Shown: positions 40,982-49,500, counted from the first letter of the stretch. The stretch: DNA of 64,000 nucleotides from RYN-230 sp963834705 (GCA_963834705.1 CAWICV010000004.1:186001-250000); one strand, 5' to 3'. Numbers and translations: made by a program. The notes: generated by a model from the sequence alone, not told the origin.

Positions 40982-43156
40982 TCACCCGTGCGGCCCGGCG
41001 AGCCGGTGTTGGACATACAGCAGGTACTCCTGGCGGTTCAGCGGGTTGTGGTCGGAGCGCGGCCGGACTGGGCCGCGGCCCGGCGCCACCTGGTAGCGGT
41101 CGAACGCGCAGTCCAGCACCCCCTCGCCGCGGGTCAGCGCGGGCAGTTGCTGCTCCAGTTCGTGCACCCGGGCGGCCGGGACGTCCCCCTCGACCAGGCA
41201 CGAGGAACCCCGCGGCGGCAACACCCCGGGCACCGCGGCCAGCCGGGCCAGCAGCGGCAGCACCAGCCCGAACGTGTCCGCTGGGATGTCCAGGCTGAAC
41301 CGGTGGACCGGCTCGTACACCTGGGTGCCAGCCCGGCGCAGCGCGGTCATCAGGACCAGCGGGGTCAGATGCCGGAAGTCCGCGGCCGAGGTAGACCACT
41401 TGCTCCAGCCGAACGGGGGCGGCGGCGTGTACCCGGAGTGGGTCAGTGTGACGGTGCAGTCGGTGACCGGCCAGCCGGACAGCCCCTCGCGCAGCGTATC
41501 CCGCACCGTCTCCTCGACCGCCTTCTGGAACGCGACCGGCAGCGCACCCGGTTCGATGCCCAGCCGGAACCGGACCCCGGAGCCGGGCGCGGCCGGCTCG
41601 ATCCGCAGCCCGGCCGTGGCCCGGAACGGGTTGGTCTCGTCGCTCATGAACTCGGCGGCCGCGCCGCTGCCGGACGGCCGCTCGATGCACAGCGTGGTCG
41701 ACTCGCGGAACCCGACGTCGAGGCCGAACTCCGTGGCCAGCGTGGCCTGGATGACCTCCTTCTGCACCTCGCCGTAGAGCGAGACGAGGATCTCCTGGCG
41801 GATGTCGTCCTGCCGGACGTTGATCAGCGGGTCCTGCTCGGCGAGCACGCCGAGCGCGGCGCGCAGCGCGCCCTTGTCGGCCGGACGGGCGGGCACGACC
41901 ACGGTTTCCAGCGTCGGCGGCGCGAAGAACGCGCGCGGCTCCGGGACGTGCTCCGCGCCGGTCCCCGCGCCGAGTGAGTCGCCGACCTGGATACCGCCCA
42001 GCCCGGACAGCTTGCCGATCTGCCCGGCCACGACCTGGTCCCGCGTGGTGGCCGGCCCGCGGTCGAAGACGCTGATCGCGGTGACCTTGCCGGTACCCGC
42101 CGTACCCGTGCCCGCCGTACCCGTGCCCGCCGCGCCCGTGCCCGCCGCGCCCGTCCCCGCCGCATCCGTGCCCGCCGCATCCGTGCCCGCCGCATCCGTG
42201 CCCGCCGCGTCCGTGCCCGCCGCGTCCGTGCCCGCCGCACCCGTACCCGCCGCGCCGATGGCGGCCGGGCCGAACCGCAGCCGGTCCCTGGTCCGCACCG
42301 TGCCGGAGAACATCCGGACGTAGGCGACCTTCTCGCCGGCCGGCCCACGCTCGATCTTGAACACGGTGCCCGCGGCCGGCCCATCGGCCGCGCCCGCGGC
42401 CCGGGGCAGCAGTTCCTGGATGCCGTCGGTCAGCGCGGCCACGCCCGCGCCGGTGCTGGCCGACCCGAAGAACACCGGGTACACCAAACCCTGCCGGGCC
42501 TGGGCCGCCAGCCCGGCGCGCAGCCGCCGGTAGGGCAGAGCCGCCTCGTCCTCGACCCACGCGGCCAGCAGCGCGTCGTCGTGCTCGGCCAGCGCTTCGG
42601 CCAGCCGGGCGGTGAAGCCGGCGTCCGCCACGCTGTACGGGGCGAAGCTCGCGTCGCGGCGGCCAGGGCCGTGCACGGAACCCATCGGCACGATGTCGCG
42701 GGTCAGCCGGGCCCGGATGTCCCGCAGTACCCGCCCGCCGTCCGCGCCGCTCCGGTCGATCTTGTTCACGAAGATGAGCACCGGGATGCCCAGCCGGCGC
42801 AGCGTGCGCATCAGCACCCGGGTCTGCGCCTGCACCCCCTCGACCGCGGAGATGACCAGCACCGCGCCGTCCAGCACGGTCAGCACCCGCTCCACCTCGG
42901 CGATGAAATCCGGGTGGCCGGGCGTGTCGATCAGGTTGATCGTGACGTCGCCGACGCCGAACGACACCACGGCGGATTTGATCGTGATGCCACGCTGCCG
43001 TTCCAGCGCCAGCGTGTCGGTCTGGGTGCTGCCCTTATCGACGCTGCCGATCTCGCCGATGACCCCGGCGGCGAACAGCAGCCGCTCGGTCAGGCTGGTT
43101 TTACCGGCGTCAACGTGGGCCAGGATGCCCAGGTTGAGGAGGTTGGATGCGCTCAC
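40982..43156 (-). CDS. TetM/OtrA-like ribosomal-protection GTPase
   Basis: 724 residues, GTG start. G1 AHVDAGKTSLTERLL (13-20), STQTDTLALERQRGITIKSAVVSF, G3 LIDTPGHPDF, G4 FVNKIDRSG, then an EF-G-like domain II, an ISVFDRGPAT segment and C-terminal domains IV-V. The pattern follows Tet(M)/Otr(A) ribosomal-protection proteins, not housekeeping EF-G, which would carry a different N-terminus and lie in the str operon. Such proteins eject tetracycline-like drugs from the ribosome; many actinomycete homologues are uncharacterised. Domain II carries an insertion of 11 xAAGT pentapeptides (42090-42255). A small overlapping ORF precedes it. Confidence 0.9.
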   Translation of the reverse strand: MSASNLLNLGILAHVDAGKTSLTERLLFAAGVIGEIGSVDKGSTQTDTLALERQRGITIKSAVVSFGVGDVTINLIDTPGHPDFIAEVERVLTVLDGAVLVISAVEGVQAQTRVLMRTLRRLGIPVLIFVNKIDRSGADGGRVLRDIRARLTRDIVPMGSVHGPGRRDASFAPYSVADAGFTARLAEALAEHDDALLAAWVEDEAALPYRRLRAGLAAQARQGLVYPVFFGSASTGAGVAALTDGIQELLPRAAGAADGPAAGTVFKIERGPAGEKVAYVRMFSGTVRTRDRLRFGPAAIGAAGTGAAGTDAAGTDAAGTDAAGTDAAGTDAAGTGAAGTGAAGTGTAGTGTAGTGKVTAISVFDRGPATTRDQVVAGQIGKLSGLGGIQVGDSLGAGTGAEHVPEPRAFFAPPTLETVVVPARPADKGALRAALGVLAEQDPLINVRQDDIRQEILVSLYGEVQKEVIQATLATEFGLDVGFRESTTLCIERPSGSGAAAEFMSDETNPFRATAGLRIEPAAPGSGVRFRLGIEPGALPVAFQKAVEETVRDTLREGLSGWPVTDCTVTLTHSGYTPPPPFGWSKWSTSAADFRHLTPLVLMTALRRAGTQVYEPVHRFSLDIPADTFGLVLPLLARLAAVPGVLPPRGSSCLVEGDVPAARVHELEQQLPALTRGEGVLDCAFDRYQVAPGRGPVRPRSDHNPLNRQEYLLYVQHRLAGPHG
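42090..42255 (-). repeat. 15-bp in-frame repeat inside the GTPase gene
   Basis: Eleven 15-bp units such as GCGGGCACGGATGCG encode GAAGT or DAAGT (later GTAGT) pentapeptides in domain II. The length, a multiple of 3, keeps the frame. Likely variable between strains. Confidence 0.85.
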
Positions 43157-43220
43157 GAAGCGTCATGTCCTTTGCAAAGGCGGCACGGGCCTGCGGGTTG
43201 GACACGAACGCTGCGCGCAC
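43110..43220 (-). CDS. Possible leader ORF overlapping the GTPase start
   Basis: 36 codons from GTG 43220 with AGGAGG 5 bases upstream, the best ribosome site in this stretch. It reads MRAAFVSNPQARAAFAKDMT and ends 47 bp inside the GTPase gene in another frame. The GTPase start itself has only AAAGGA at about 11 bases. An overlapping upstream ORF could couple or attenuate translation, as leader peptides do for tet(M)-type genes (inference). Confidence 0.35.
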   Translation of the reverse strand: MRAAFVSNPQARAAFAKDMTLRERIQPPQPGHPGPR

Positions 43221-43288
43221 GTCACCCTCCTGGTCGATGGACTGGTCACCGCGAGTACAGCAGGCCGGGGCGGACCCGGGCAACTGAT

Positions 43289-44824
43289 TTAGCCAGCCGG
43301 GTCGGGGGCGGTGAGCGGCGCCAGGAACTGGGCGGTCTGCTCCTGCCCGAAGTGGCGTGCCCAGCTCAGCGGCGTGCCGCCGAACCGGGTATCCCGGATG
43401 TCCGGGTCGGCGCCCAGCGCGATCAGTTCCCGGACCAGATCGAGGTCGCCTTTCCCGGCCGCGTGGTGCAGCGCGGTCTCCCACTCGCTGGTGCCGACCC
43501 CGTCGGTCCGGCCCTTGGCGTTGATGTCGAAGCCCAGGCCGGTCAGCAGCCGGATGACATCCACCCGGCCCAGCACGGCCGCCCACACCACCAGGGCGGG
43601 CCGCGCGGCCCGGGCCGCGGCCACCAGGTCCGGATGACTGTCCCGCAGCTGGCCGATCCTGGCCTGGTCGGCGGCCAGGGCCGCGGCGATGAAGTCGTCC
43701 AGCGGGGGCAGGCTGGGCTCGGCCGCACCGTAGCTGATCAGGAGGCTCACCAGGTCGGCGTGGCCGGTGGTGCGGGCCACCGCCGCGGGCGTGTCGCCGT
43801 CCTCGAACGGCGCGGCGACGTCCACGCCGTGCTCGGCCAGCAGCCGGACCCGGTCGGTCATGCCGTGCGTGATAGCCCAGGCCAGCTGGCCGCGCAGCAT
43901 GCCGGCCGGTCTGCCCAGGACCTCGCCCAGCCGGGCCAGCCAGGGACCACCGGTGTCCTGGCCCAGCCCGAACTCGAAGAGCAGCTCGAGGTGGTCGTTC
44001 CCCGGCTCGAACATCCGGTTGTACAGCGCCTGGGCGTCGTTGGCATCGGCGCCTGCGGTGAGCAGCAGCCGGGCCAGCGGCTGCGCGCAGGGATGCCGGG
44101 GCTGCCGCACCGGGCCCAGCTCGCCCTCGCCGAATACGCCAGTCAGCACGGTGAACGGGCTGGGCAGCCCCTGCCACAGATAGCCGGCGTTGGGGTCAGC
44201 CCCGGCGGCGAGCAGCATCCGGGCCGCGCCCAGCACCGTGTCCTCGGCGATGGCCGGATCATGCCGTGCGTAGGCCAGGTAGTACAGCGGCTCGGCGTGG
44301 TAGGGGCCGGCTTCCCGGCGGGCAGCGCCGCGGTCACTGGCCAGGATGCTGGCCAGCGCGGGGCCGTCGGCCGCGGCGGCGGCCGCGTGCGCATGCCCGT
44401 GGGTCAGCTCCGGGTGCGCGGCCAGCAGCTCACGCGCGGCCGCCCAGCGCGCGGGCTGATCGTCCTCGTACCACAGGCAGGCCAGCCGGAGGAACGCGTC
44501 CGCCAGGTCCCCGGCCGCGTCAGCCGCTCGCGGCGCGGCCCCGGCTGGCCCGCCCGGGCCGGCGGGCGGGAACCGGGTGTACCGCTCGATCACCGCGCAG
44601 TGCTGCTTGAGCCGGGCCCAGCTGGCGAAGCCATAGCGGCGGGCCACCACGAGCTGGGCCGCGCTCAGCGGGAACGGGGCCTGGGTGGTCAGCGATCCGG
44701 GGTAGCGACCGGCCACCTCGGCCAGCGCACCGGGGTCGCCGGCCCGGACGGCCCGGCGCAGGTCCTTGGCCTGGTTGCGAAGCTGCTCGAAGCTGGCCCG
44801 GTCGGGAAGCGGAACGGTCGCCAC
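43289..44824 (-). CDS. Ankyrin-repeat protein
   Basis: 511 residues from GTG 44824 with AAAGGAG 5 bases upstream. Residues 1-60 are a helical start (ASFEQLRNQAKDLRRAVRAG). The rest holds about nine ankyrin-type repeats, e.g. LLLTAGADANDAQALYNRMF, LLAEHGVDVAAPFEDGDTPA, AVARTTGHADLVSLLISYGA, DGVGTSEWETALHHAAGKGD and LVRELIALGADPDIRDTRFG. No signal peptide, so a cytoplasmic protein-interaction scaffold. Its ribosome site is masked by the hairpin at 44829-44873. The frame is open upstream of 44824 without further family features. Confidence 0.9.
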   Translation of the reverse strand: MATVPLPDRASFEQLRNQAKDLRRAVRAGDPGALAEVAGRYPGSLTTQAPFPLSAAQLVVARRYGFASWARLKQHCAVIERYTRFPPAGPGGPAGAAPRAADAAGDLADAFLRLACLWYEDDQPARWAAARELLAAHPELTHGHAHAAAAAADGPALASILASDRGAARREAGPYHAEPLYYLAYARHDPAIAEDTVLGAARMLLAAGADPNAGYLWQGLPSPFTVLTGVFGEGELGPVRQPRHPCAQPLARLLLTAGADANDAQALYNRMFEPGNDHLELLFEFGLGQDTGGPWLARLGEVLGRPAGMLRGQLAWAITHGMTDRVRLLAEHGVDVAAPFEDGDTPAAVARTTGHADLVSLLISYGAAEPSLPPLDDFIAAALAADQARIGQLRDSHPDLVAAARAARPALVVWAAVLGRVDVIRLLTGLGFDINAKGRTDGVGTSEWETALHHAAGKGDLDLVRELIALGADPDIRDTRFGGTPLSWARHFGQEQTAQFLAPLTAPDPAG

Positions 44825-44828
44825 GGCG

Positions 44829-44873
44829 ACTCCTTTCGTCCGCCTGCGGTCCGCGTCGCAAGCCGAAAGGAGT
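44829..44873 (-). promoter_or_regulatory. Ribosome-site-sequestering hairpin before the ankyrin gene
   Basis: In the mRNA, ACTCCTTTCG (from 44873) pairs perfectly with CGAAAGGAGT (ending at 44829), with a 25-base loop. The second arm contains the AAAGGAG Shine-Dalgarno of GTG 44824, so folding would block initiation. It looks like a riboregulator or a protein-binding leader. Confidence 0.6.
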
Positions 44874-45060
44874 GCTGGCTGCCAAAACCATGATTTCCCG
44901 CACAGGCGGGCTCTGCCCTTCCCGCGGACCGGCGGCTCCCTGCAAGCCGCCCTCAGGCTACGCCCCGCAATCCAGCTCGTACCAGACGGCCCAGCCGGCT
45001 TCACTGTTGCCGGGGCATTCACCGCCGGGCTGCAGAACGGCCCGCCCGAGTAGAGCTGAG

Positions 45061-45085
45061 GGCCGCCGGTTCACAACCGGCGGCC
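45061..45085 (-). terminator. Hairpin terminator after the SDR gene
   Basis: GGCCGCCGGTT and AACCGGCGGCC (11 bp, perfect) with loop CAC lie 17 bp past the stop of the minus-strand SDR gene. There is no T tract, as usual in high-GC actinomycetes. Confidence 0.65.
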
Positions 45086-45101
45086 CAGCGATTGGGCCCG
45101 A

Positions 45102-45866
45102 TCAGGCGTTGGCGTCCAGCCATTCGGCGAAGGTCGGGCCGGCCAGCGTGGCATGCGGGCTGGGCAGCAGGCCGCCGCTGGCGTTCAGCGCGTCGTCCGG
45201 GTCGGCCGGGTTGTCCACCGCCTCGACCTTCACCGGGTCGCTGCGCCGCGCGGCCAGCTGGGCCGCCAGGTCCGGCAGGTACTCCTCGCGCGGGCCGGCG
45301 ATCTCCGGGATCGGCGCCCCCGCGGCCGGTTCCGGGTCCGGGGCCAGCGCCAGCGCGGCCAGCGCCTCGGCGACGGTCCGGGCCGCCACCGCCTGGGTGC
45401 GCATCCTGGGCAGGTAGACCGTGTCGCCCTGCCTGCTCCACGCCATGAGCACGGCCACGAACTCGAAGAACTGCGCCGCGCGCAGGATCTGGGCCGGGAT
45501 CGGCCCGGCCAGCGCGGCCTGCTCGTGGGCCTTCTTGGCCGCACCGTAGCCGGCCGTGAACCGGTCGGTGCCGATGATGGACACCGCCACCAGACGCCGC
45601 ACCCCGGCCCGCGACCCGGCTTCGTGCAGGTTCCGCGCCGCCGTGACGAAGAACTCGGTGGCCGGCCTCTGCTCAGCCGACGGCGAGGTGGCCGTGTCGA
45701 TGATGACGTCCACCCCGTCCAGCGCCGCCGCCAGGCCATCTCCGGTGATCACGTCCACGCCGGCCGCGCGGGATATCGACACTACGTCGTGCCCGCCGGC
45801 CGCGAGCACGTCCACCACATGCCGGCCGGCCCGACCGGTCGCCCCCGCTATCGCGATCCTGGCCAT
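45102..45866 (-). CDS. Atypical SDR, NAD(P)H-binding (NmrA-like), paralogue 1
   Basis: 254 residues from ATG 45866 (GAGGGAGA upstream). Glycine motif IAIAGATGRAGRHVVDVL (GxxGxxG), GVDVITGDGLAAALDGVDVIID, AVSIIGTDRFTAGYGAAKKAHEQ with Tyr/Lys in place, LRAAQFFEFVAVLMAW. Extended/atypical SDR fold, similar to NmrA and YwnB types; may be an oxidoreductase or a redox sensor lacking catalysis. A paralogue at 58943-59689 shares ITGxGLxxALxGxxVVxxVAxSPS-like and RATQFFEF segments. The upstream region has three direct repeats. Confidence 0.9.
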   Translation of the reverse strand: MARIAIAGATGRAGRHVVDVLAAGGHDVVSISRAAGVDVITGDGLAAALDGVDVIIDTATSPSAEQRPATEFFVTAARNLHEAGSRAGVRRLVAVSIIGTDRFTAGYGAAKKAHEQAALAGPIPAQILRAAQFFEFVAVLMAWSRQGDTVYLPRMRTQAVAARTVAEALAALALAPDPEPAAGAPIPEIAGPREEYLPDLAAQLAARRSDPVKVEAVDNPADPDDALNASGGLLPSPHATLAGPTFAEWLDANA

Positions 45867-45925
45867 TGTCTTCTCCCTCAACTCTTCGCTGTGTCACCTC
45901 TCTGACCCAGCTCAGAGGGGGAATG

Positions 45926-45987
45926 TGACGCTGCGGCCGAAGGGGAGCATGACGCTGCAGCGCGGCGGGAGAACGTGACGCCGAAGC
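45926..45987 (-). promoter_or_regulatory. Triple direct repeat upstream of SDR paralogue 1
   Basis: TGACGCTGCGGC (45926), TGACGCTGCAGC (45950) and TGACGCCGAAGC (45976) are spaced 24 and 26 bp, each preceded by a G/A-rich stretch. A possible operator array; the rest of gap 45867-46028 is unremarkable. Confidence 0.4.
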
Positions 45988-46028
45988 GCGTAGCTGAATC
46001 ATTCACGCGGTCCCGACCGCTGAAACTT

Positions 46029-48485
46029 TCATGCGCTTCCGGGCCCTGGACCGGACCGGTCCTTCAGCTCGCGCTGGATCAGCGCGACCAGGTCAGGGTG
46101 GGCGCTCAGGCCCCACAGCACGTCCGGCGGGATGCCCAGCTGGCGGGCGGCCTCGGCCACCGCGGGCCGGCTCATGCCCAGTGCCCGGGCCAGCGTCTCG
46201 TCCCGCCGGTAGGCCGGCGGCAGGTCATCCAGCGACAGCTCAGCCGGGCGGCGGAACCGCCCATCCGGCCCGGGCAGCCATGCCTTCCGCGCGGCCACCG
46301 CGCCCAGCTGAGACAGCACGGTCTCCCGGCTGGCGTCGCGGAACCCGTCGTGCACCGACGTCTCCACCACCCCGGCGACCAGCTCGCGGTGCGGCGATAG
46401 CAGGAGGTTCCACACGTACTCGGACCGGCGGTGCCCGGGATGGCGCAATGCGAACTCCAGCCCGTCCAGCTCCGCGCCCGGGTCGAACCCGTCCATCCCG
46501 CGCTCGTGCCGGGCGAACTCGTCCGCGGTCACCACATGACCGAGCGCGTCCGGCGCCCGGGCCCGCAGCCGCACCTCGGCCCGCACGCCCATCTCGCGCA
46601 GCTGCATCAGCCACGGCCCGTACCCGTCCCCGGCGAACCAGGCGCCCGGGTTCCCGTCGAAGTACGCCTCCAGCTCCCGGCTCCGCTGGTACAGCTCGCC
46701 CGGCGGTTTCATTTCCTGAAGGCCAGTGCCCGCGTTCTCGCCGACCAGGAACGCGGTCTGCTGGAGCTGGTCGAGCAGCCGTGGCCGGCTGCCACCCGGC
46801 GCCTGGTCCAGCGCCGTCATGATGCACTCCAGATCGGCGGCGTGCTGGACCGGGTCGAGCTGGGCCACGTCCAGGCCGTCGTACCGGGGCAGGATGCCGT
46901 CCAGCACCTCGGCCACCAGGTCCGGCTCGGTCAGGCCGAGCCCGGTCAGGAAGTGCCGGGCCGCCGGGACGTCGGCGACCGCCCGGCGTACGGTGCGCGG
47001 CCCGGCCCCGGCCGGGCCGGGCAGCCGCACCGCGGGCCGGCCGTCCGGGCCGAACGCAGCCACCTGGCTCCCGTCGGCCAGCCGGATTATCGGCTGATCC
47101 CGGGCCGGGCCGCCGTCCCGGCACAGCGACGGGTACCCGTCCAGGAACCCGTACAGCCGGGTGACCCACTCGTCGGGCTGGGCGGCGAGGAACTCGCCGG
47201 TCAGCCACGCGGCGAAGCCCGCCGGGGTGAGCACCGGGACGCCGATCTCGTCGCGCAGGTAGCGCCAGAGCAGCGGGGTGCCGGTCTCGGTGATGCCGTC
47301 GTCCGCGAACCACACCGGCTGGCCCGCACCGGCTAGCTGGCCGAGCTGATCCTGGCCGAGCAGGGCGCGCAGCGCCGGCTCGTCGCACAGCTGCAACTGC
47401 CGCGCGGCGCGATGGCCGCCACCAGCGGCCGGGATCAGCTCAGCTTCGGCCAGTTCGCCGCGCACCACGTCGAACACCGGGCGGAACATCGAGCCCGCCG
47501 GGAACCGGGCCGGGTCCAGCGGCAGCGCCTGCAGCGCGGCCACGGTGAGCAGCCCGCTGGCCCGCAGATCGGCGAGCACATCAGCCAGCAACACCGCCGT
47601 CTCCCCGACCAGCGCCTGGTTGGCCGGGTCGTGCCCGGGGACATTGTCGCGTGCTGGCGTTGTGCGGAATGGGCCTTGAACCAGGAAGCCGAGGGACGTC
47701 TCTTTCTCGGTCGGGAAGTAGACGACGAGCGGGGAACTGGCCTGGGCCACGATCCCGCCGGCCAGCTGGAACGCGACCTCGACCTGGCGGCCGGCGTGGC
47801 CCAGGTGGCCCAGCGGGCGGGACCAGATCAGCCAGTCCGTGCGGTGGCCGCCCTTGGCCAGCCGGACCCGGCGGCGCCCGCCCGGGCCGGGTTCGGTGCG
47901 CCGCTCGATGGCCGACGCGGTGACCCCGGCCCCGGCGACGCGGATCTGGCCGATGCTGCGCAGGAACAGCAGCACGCCGGGATCCAGGGCGGTGAGCGCG
48001 GCGGCGATCTCCGCGGCGGCCACCTGCGCCGGGACGCTGTCCAGGTCGAACGGGAACACGAACCGGGTGCCCAGGCCGCGCTGGTACACCGGCTCGGCGG
48101 CGGCCGGCCGGACGTAGTTGTCGATCCGGAACGCCTCGCCGCCGCTGTACACGCGCGGGGTCCGGGTGTACGCGTAGACCGCCTTGAAGCCGATGCCGAA
48201 CTGGCCGATCGTGGTCAGCTCGGCGGACTTGGTGCTCCGGGCCACGCCGCAGATGCCGCGTACGTCGTCCTCGGTGAACGGGCGGCCGTCGTGGCTGACC
48301 TCCAGCCGGCCGGGCGACAGCTCGAAGCTGAGCTCGGTCGCGCCGGCGTCCTCGGCGTTCTGGATCAGCTCGTAGATGAAGTGGGTGCGCTCGCTGTACA
48401 GGTGCCCGAGCAGGTCGAGCACGGCCGTGTCCCAGCCGTACCGGGCGATGTTCTCGTCCCGGATCCTCGCGTAGTCCGCTGGCAC
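46029..48485 (-). CDS. Sacsin-like GHKL ATPase protein
   Basis: 818 residues from GTG 48485 behind GGAGGAGG. Residues 1-220 are an HSP90/sacsin-type ATP-binding domain: ENIARYGWDTAVLDLLGHLY, N-box YELIQNAEDAGAT (E39, N43, D46), DGRPF (D66), GQFGIGFKAVY (94-104) and GTRFVFPF. The remaining roughly 600 residues are unrelated to Hsp90 middle domains, with segments such as LLWRYLRDEIGVPVLTPAGF and YVWNLLLSPHRELVAGV. Stand-alone bacterial sacsin-N proteins are poorly characterised; chaperone-like or defence roles are possible (inference). It lies just downstream of a broken small gene and a GNAT on the same strand. Confidence 0.88.
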   Translation of the reverse strand: MPADYARIRDENIARYGWDTAVLDLLGHLYSERTHFIYELIQNAEDAGATELSFELSPGRLEVSHDGRPFTEDDVRGICGVARSTKSAELTTIGQFGIGFKAVYAYTRTPRVYSGGEAFRIDNYVRPAAAEPVYQRGLGTRFVFPFDLDSVPAQVAAAEIAAALTALDPGVLLFLRSIGQIRVAGAGVTASAIERRTEPGPGGRRRVRLAKGGHRTDWLIWSRPLGHLGHAGRQVEVAFQLAGGIVAQASSPLVVYFPTEKETSLGFLVQGPFRTTPARDNVPGHDPANQALVGETAVLLADVLADLRASGLLTVAALQALPLDPARFPAGSMFRPVFDVVRGELAEAELIPAAGGGHRAARQLQLCDEPALRALLGQDQLGQLAGAGQPVWFADDGITETGTPLLWRYLRDEIGVPVLTPAGFAAWLTGEFLAAQPDEWVTRLYGFLDGYPSLCRDGGPARDQPIIRLADGSQVAAFGPDGRPAVRLPGPAGAGPRTVRRAVADVPAARHFLTGLGLTEPDLVAEVLDGILPRYDGLDVAQLDPVQHAADLECIMTALDQAPGGSRPRLLDQLQQTAFLVGENAGTGLQEMKPPGELYQRSRELEAYFDGNPGAWFAGDGYGPWLMQLREMGVRAEVRLRARAPDALGHVVTADEFARHERGMDGFDPGAELDGLEFALRHPGHRRSEYVWNLLLSPHRELVAGVVETSVHDGFRDASRETVLSQLGAVAARKAWLPGPDGRFRRPAELSLDDLPPAYRRDETLARALGMSRPAVAEAARQLGIPPDVLWGLSAHPDLVALIQRELKDRSGPGPGSA

Positions 48486-48514
48486 GGCTGCCTCCTCCGC
48501 TGGGCCGCCCCAGG

Positions 48515-48710
48515 CTAGCGCCCGGCGAGCAGGGCTTCGGCCTGGTCCACGGCGCTGCGGAGCGCGGCCGGGCTGGCGGTGAGGCCGGTCAGGACCCGGT
48601 CCACGCCGCGCAGGCCGGCCCGGTCGATCAGGGTCTTCTCGTTGGTCACCCATTCGCCGCGGCCGGCCAGCACGGCGTGCGCGGAAGGTGGCGTCCGCGG
48701 GGTCGCTCAC
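48515..48710 (-). pseudogene. Short frameshifted gene between sacsin-like and GNAT genes
   Basis: GTG 48710 overlaps the GNAT stop (GTGA) and opens with SDPADATFRA. The conserved-looking remainder, HAVLAGRGEWVTNEKTLIDR then AGLRGVDRVLTG and ALRSAVDQAEALLAGR, is in another frame, reached by a one-base shift near 48685. The VLAGRGEWVTNEKTLxxRAGL pattern resembles the C-terminal end of actinobacterial nucleotidyltransferase-like proteins (weak recollection). Either a small coupled gene with an indel, or a remnant. Confidence 0.5.
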
Positions 48711-49462
48711 TGGTCCGGCTTGACCTGGTGGATCAGCCAGAGGTTGGGCTCCCAGTAGTCGCCGGTGCCGGCCGCCCGGTCGATGTGCACGGTGGCCAGC
48801 CCGCGCGGGAACACGTAGTCGCCGGTCTCTGGGAACCGCATCCCGGTCCACGACTCCCAGTCCGCCACCGAGCCGGTGATATGCAGGGAGCGGGGCAGCG
48901 CCGGGCCGGTCCGGGCGCCCATCCCGGTGTGCACCCGGACCCACGGGTCGAACGGGCTGCCGTCCGGGCGCACCCAGCAGGCGTACCCCTCGATCGGGAT
49001 GGTCGGGTACCGCTCCTTGGCGTTGGGCCGGACCGGGGCGATCAGCGAGCCCAGGCCGGCCTCTCTGGCCAGCCCGGCCATGCCGCGCAGCAGCGGGACG
49101 GACAGCCGGCGGCCCTGGTTGCGTGGCGGGATCTCGGCGGCCAGCGCGCACACCGCGGTGGGCTGGCCGCTCTCCGACCGGAGCGCGAAGCCGCCCGCGA
49201 TGGCCGCGTCGATGCCCGGCCCGAGGCCGGCGTCGGTGCCGTCCCAGGCCACCGGGATCGTGTGGCCTTCGGCCAGCACCTCGCCGGAGTCGGTGTCCCG
49301 GAGCACGAACTGCCACTCGGGGAACACCTCGTAGAGCTGAGCCCAGTACTTGTTGAGCTCGCCGCCGTGGGTGTTGTACTCCGGCCAGACCTCGTCGGTC
49401 AGCCCTTCGATCTGTGCCCACAGCTCCGGCTGTTCGCTGTAGCGCACCACGTGCACGGTCAT
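48707..49462 (-). CDS. GNAT-like acetyltransferase
   Basis: 251 residues from ATG 49462 (GGAGG 4 bases upstream). Fold suggested by VRYSEQPELWAQIEGLTDEVWPEYN, QFVLRDTDSGEVLAEGHTIPVAW, AVCALAAEIPPRNQGRRLSVPLLRGMAGLAREAG and PIEGYACWVRPDGSPFDPWVRVHTGMG. The QGRRLS segment stands where the acetyl-CoA loop would be. Larger than typical GNATs (about 150-180) because of a C-terminal extension. Substrate unknown. Confidence 0.85.
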   Translation of the reverse strand: MTVHVVRYSEQPELWAQIEGLTDEVWPEYNTHGGELNKYWAQLYEVFPEWQFVLRDTDSGEVLAEGHTIPVAWDGTDAGLGPGIDAAIAGGFALRSESGQPTAVCALAAEIPPRNQGRRLSVPLLRGMAGLAREAGLGSLIAPVRPNAKERYPTIPIEGYACWVRPDGSPFDPWVRVHTGMGARTGPALPRSLHITGSVADWESWTGMRFPETGDYVFPRGLATVHIDRAAGTGDYWEPNLWLIHQVKPDQ

Positions 49463-49500
49463 GCCTCCGAGTATGGTCCAGCGGCCGGTTGCGGCGCCCT

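Noticed and set aside
40982..43156. Housekeeping elongation factor G
   Set aside because: The N-terminus (ILAHVDAGKTSLTERLL, STQTDTLALERQRGITIKSAV) follows the Tet(M)/Otr(A) pattern. There are no ribosomal protein or tuf genes around it.
43289..45022. Ankyrin protein starting at 45022
   Set aside because: The upstream codons have no ankyrin sequence, and the AAAGGAG site with its hairpin points to GTG 44824.
48486..49421. N-terminal extension of the sacsin-like protein
   Set aside because: The extension is antisense-like Arg/Gly-rich sequence overlapping the GNAT gene. GTG 48485 has a strong GGAGGAGG site and starts the family domain.
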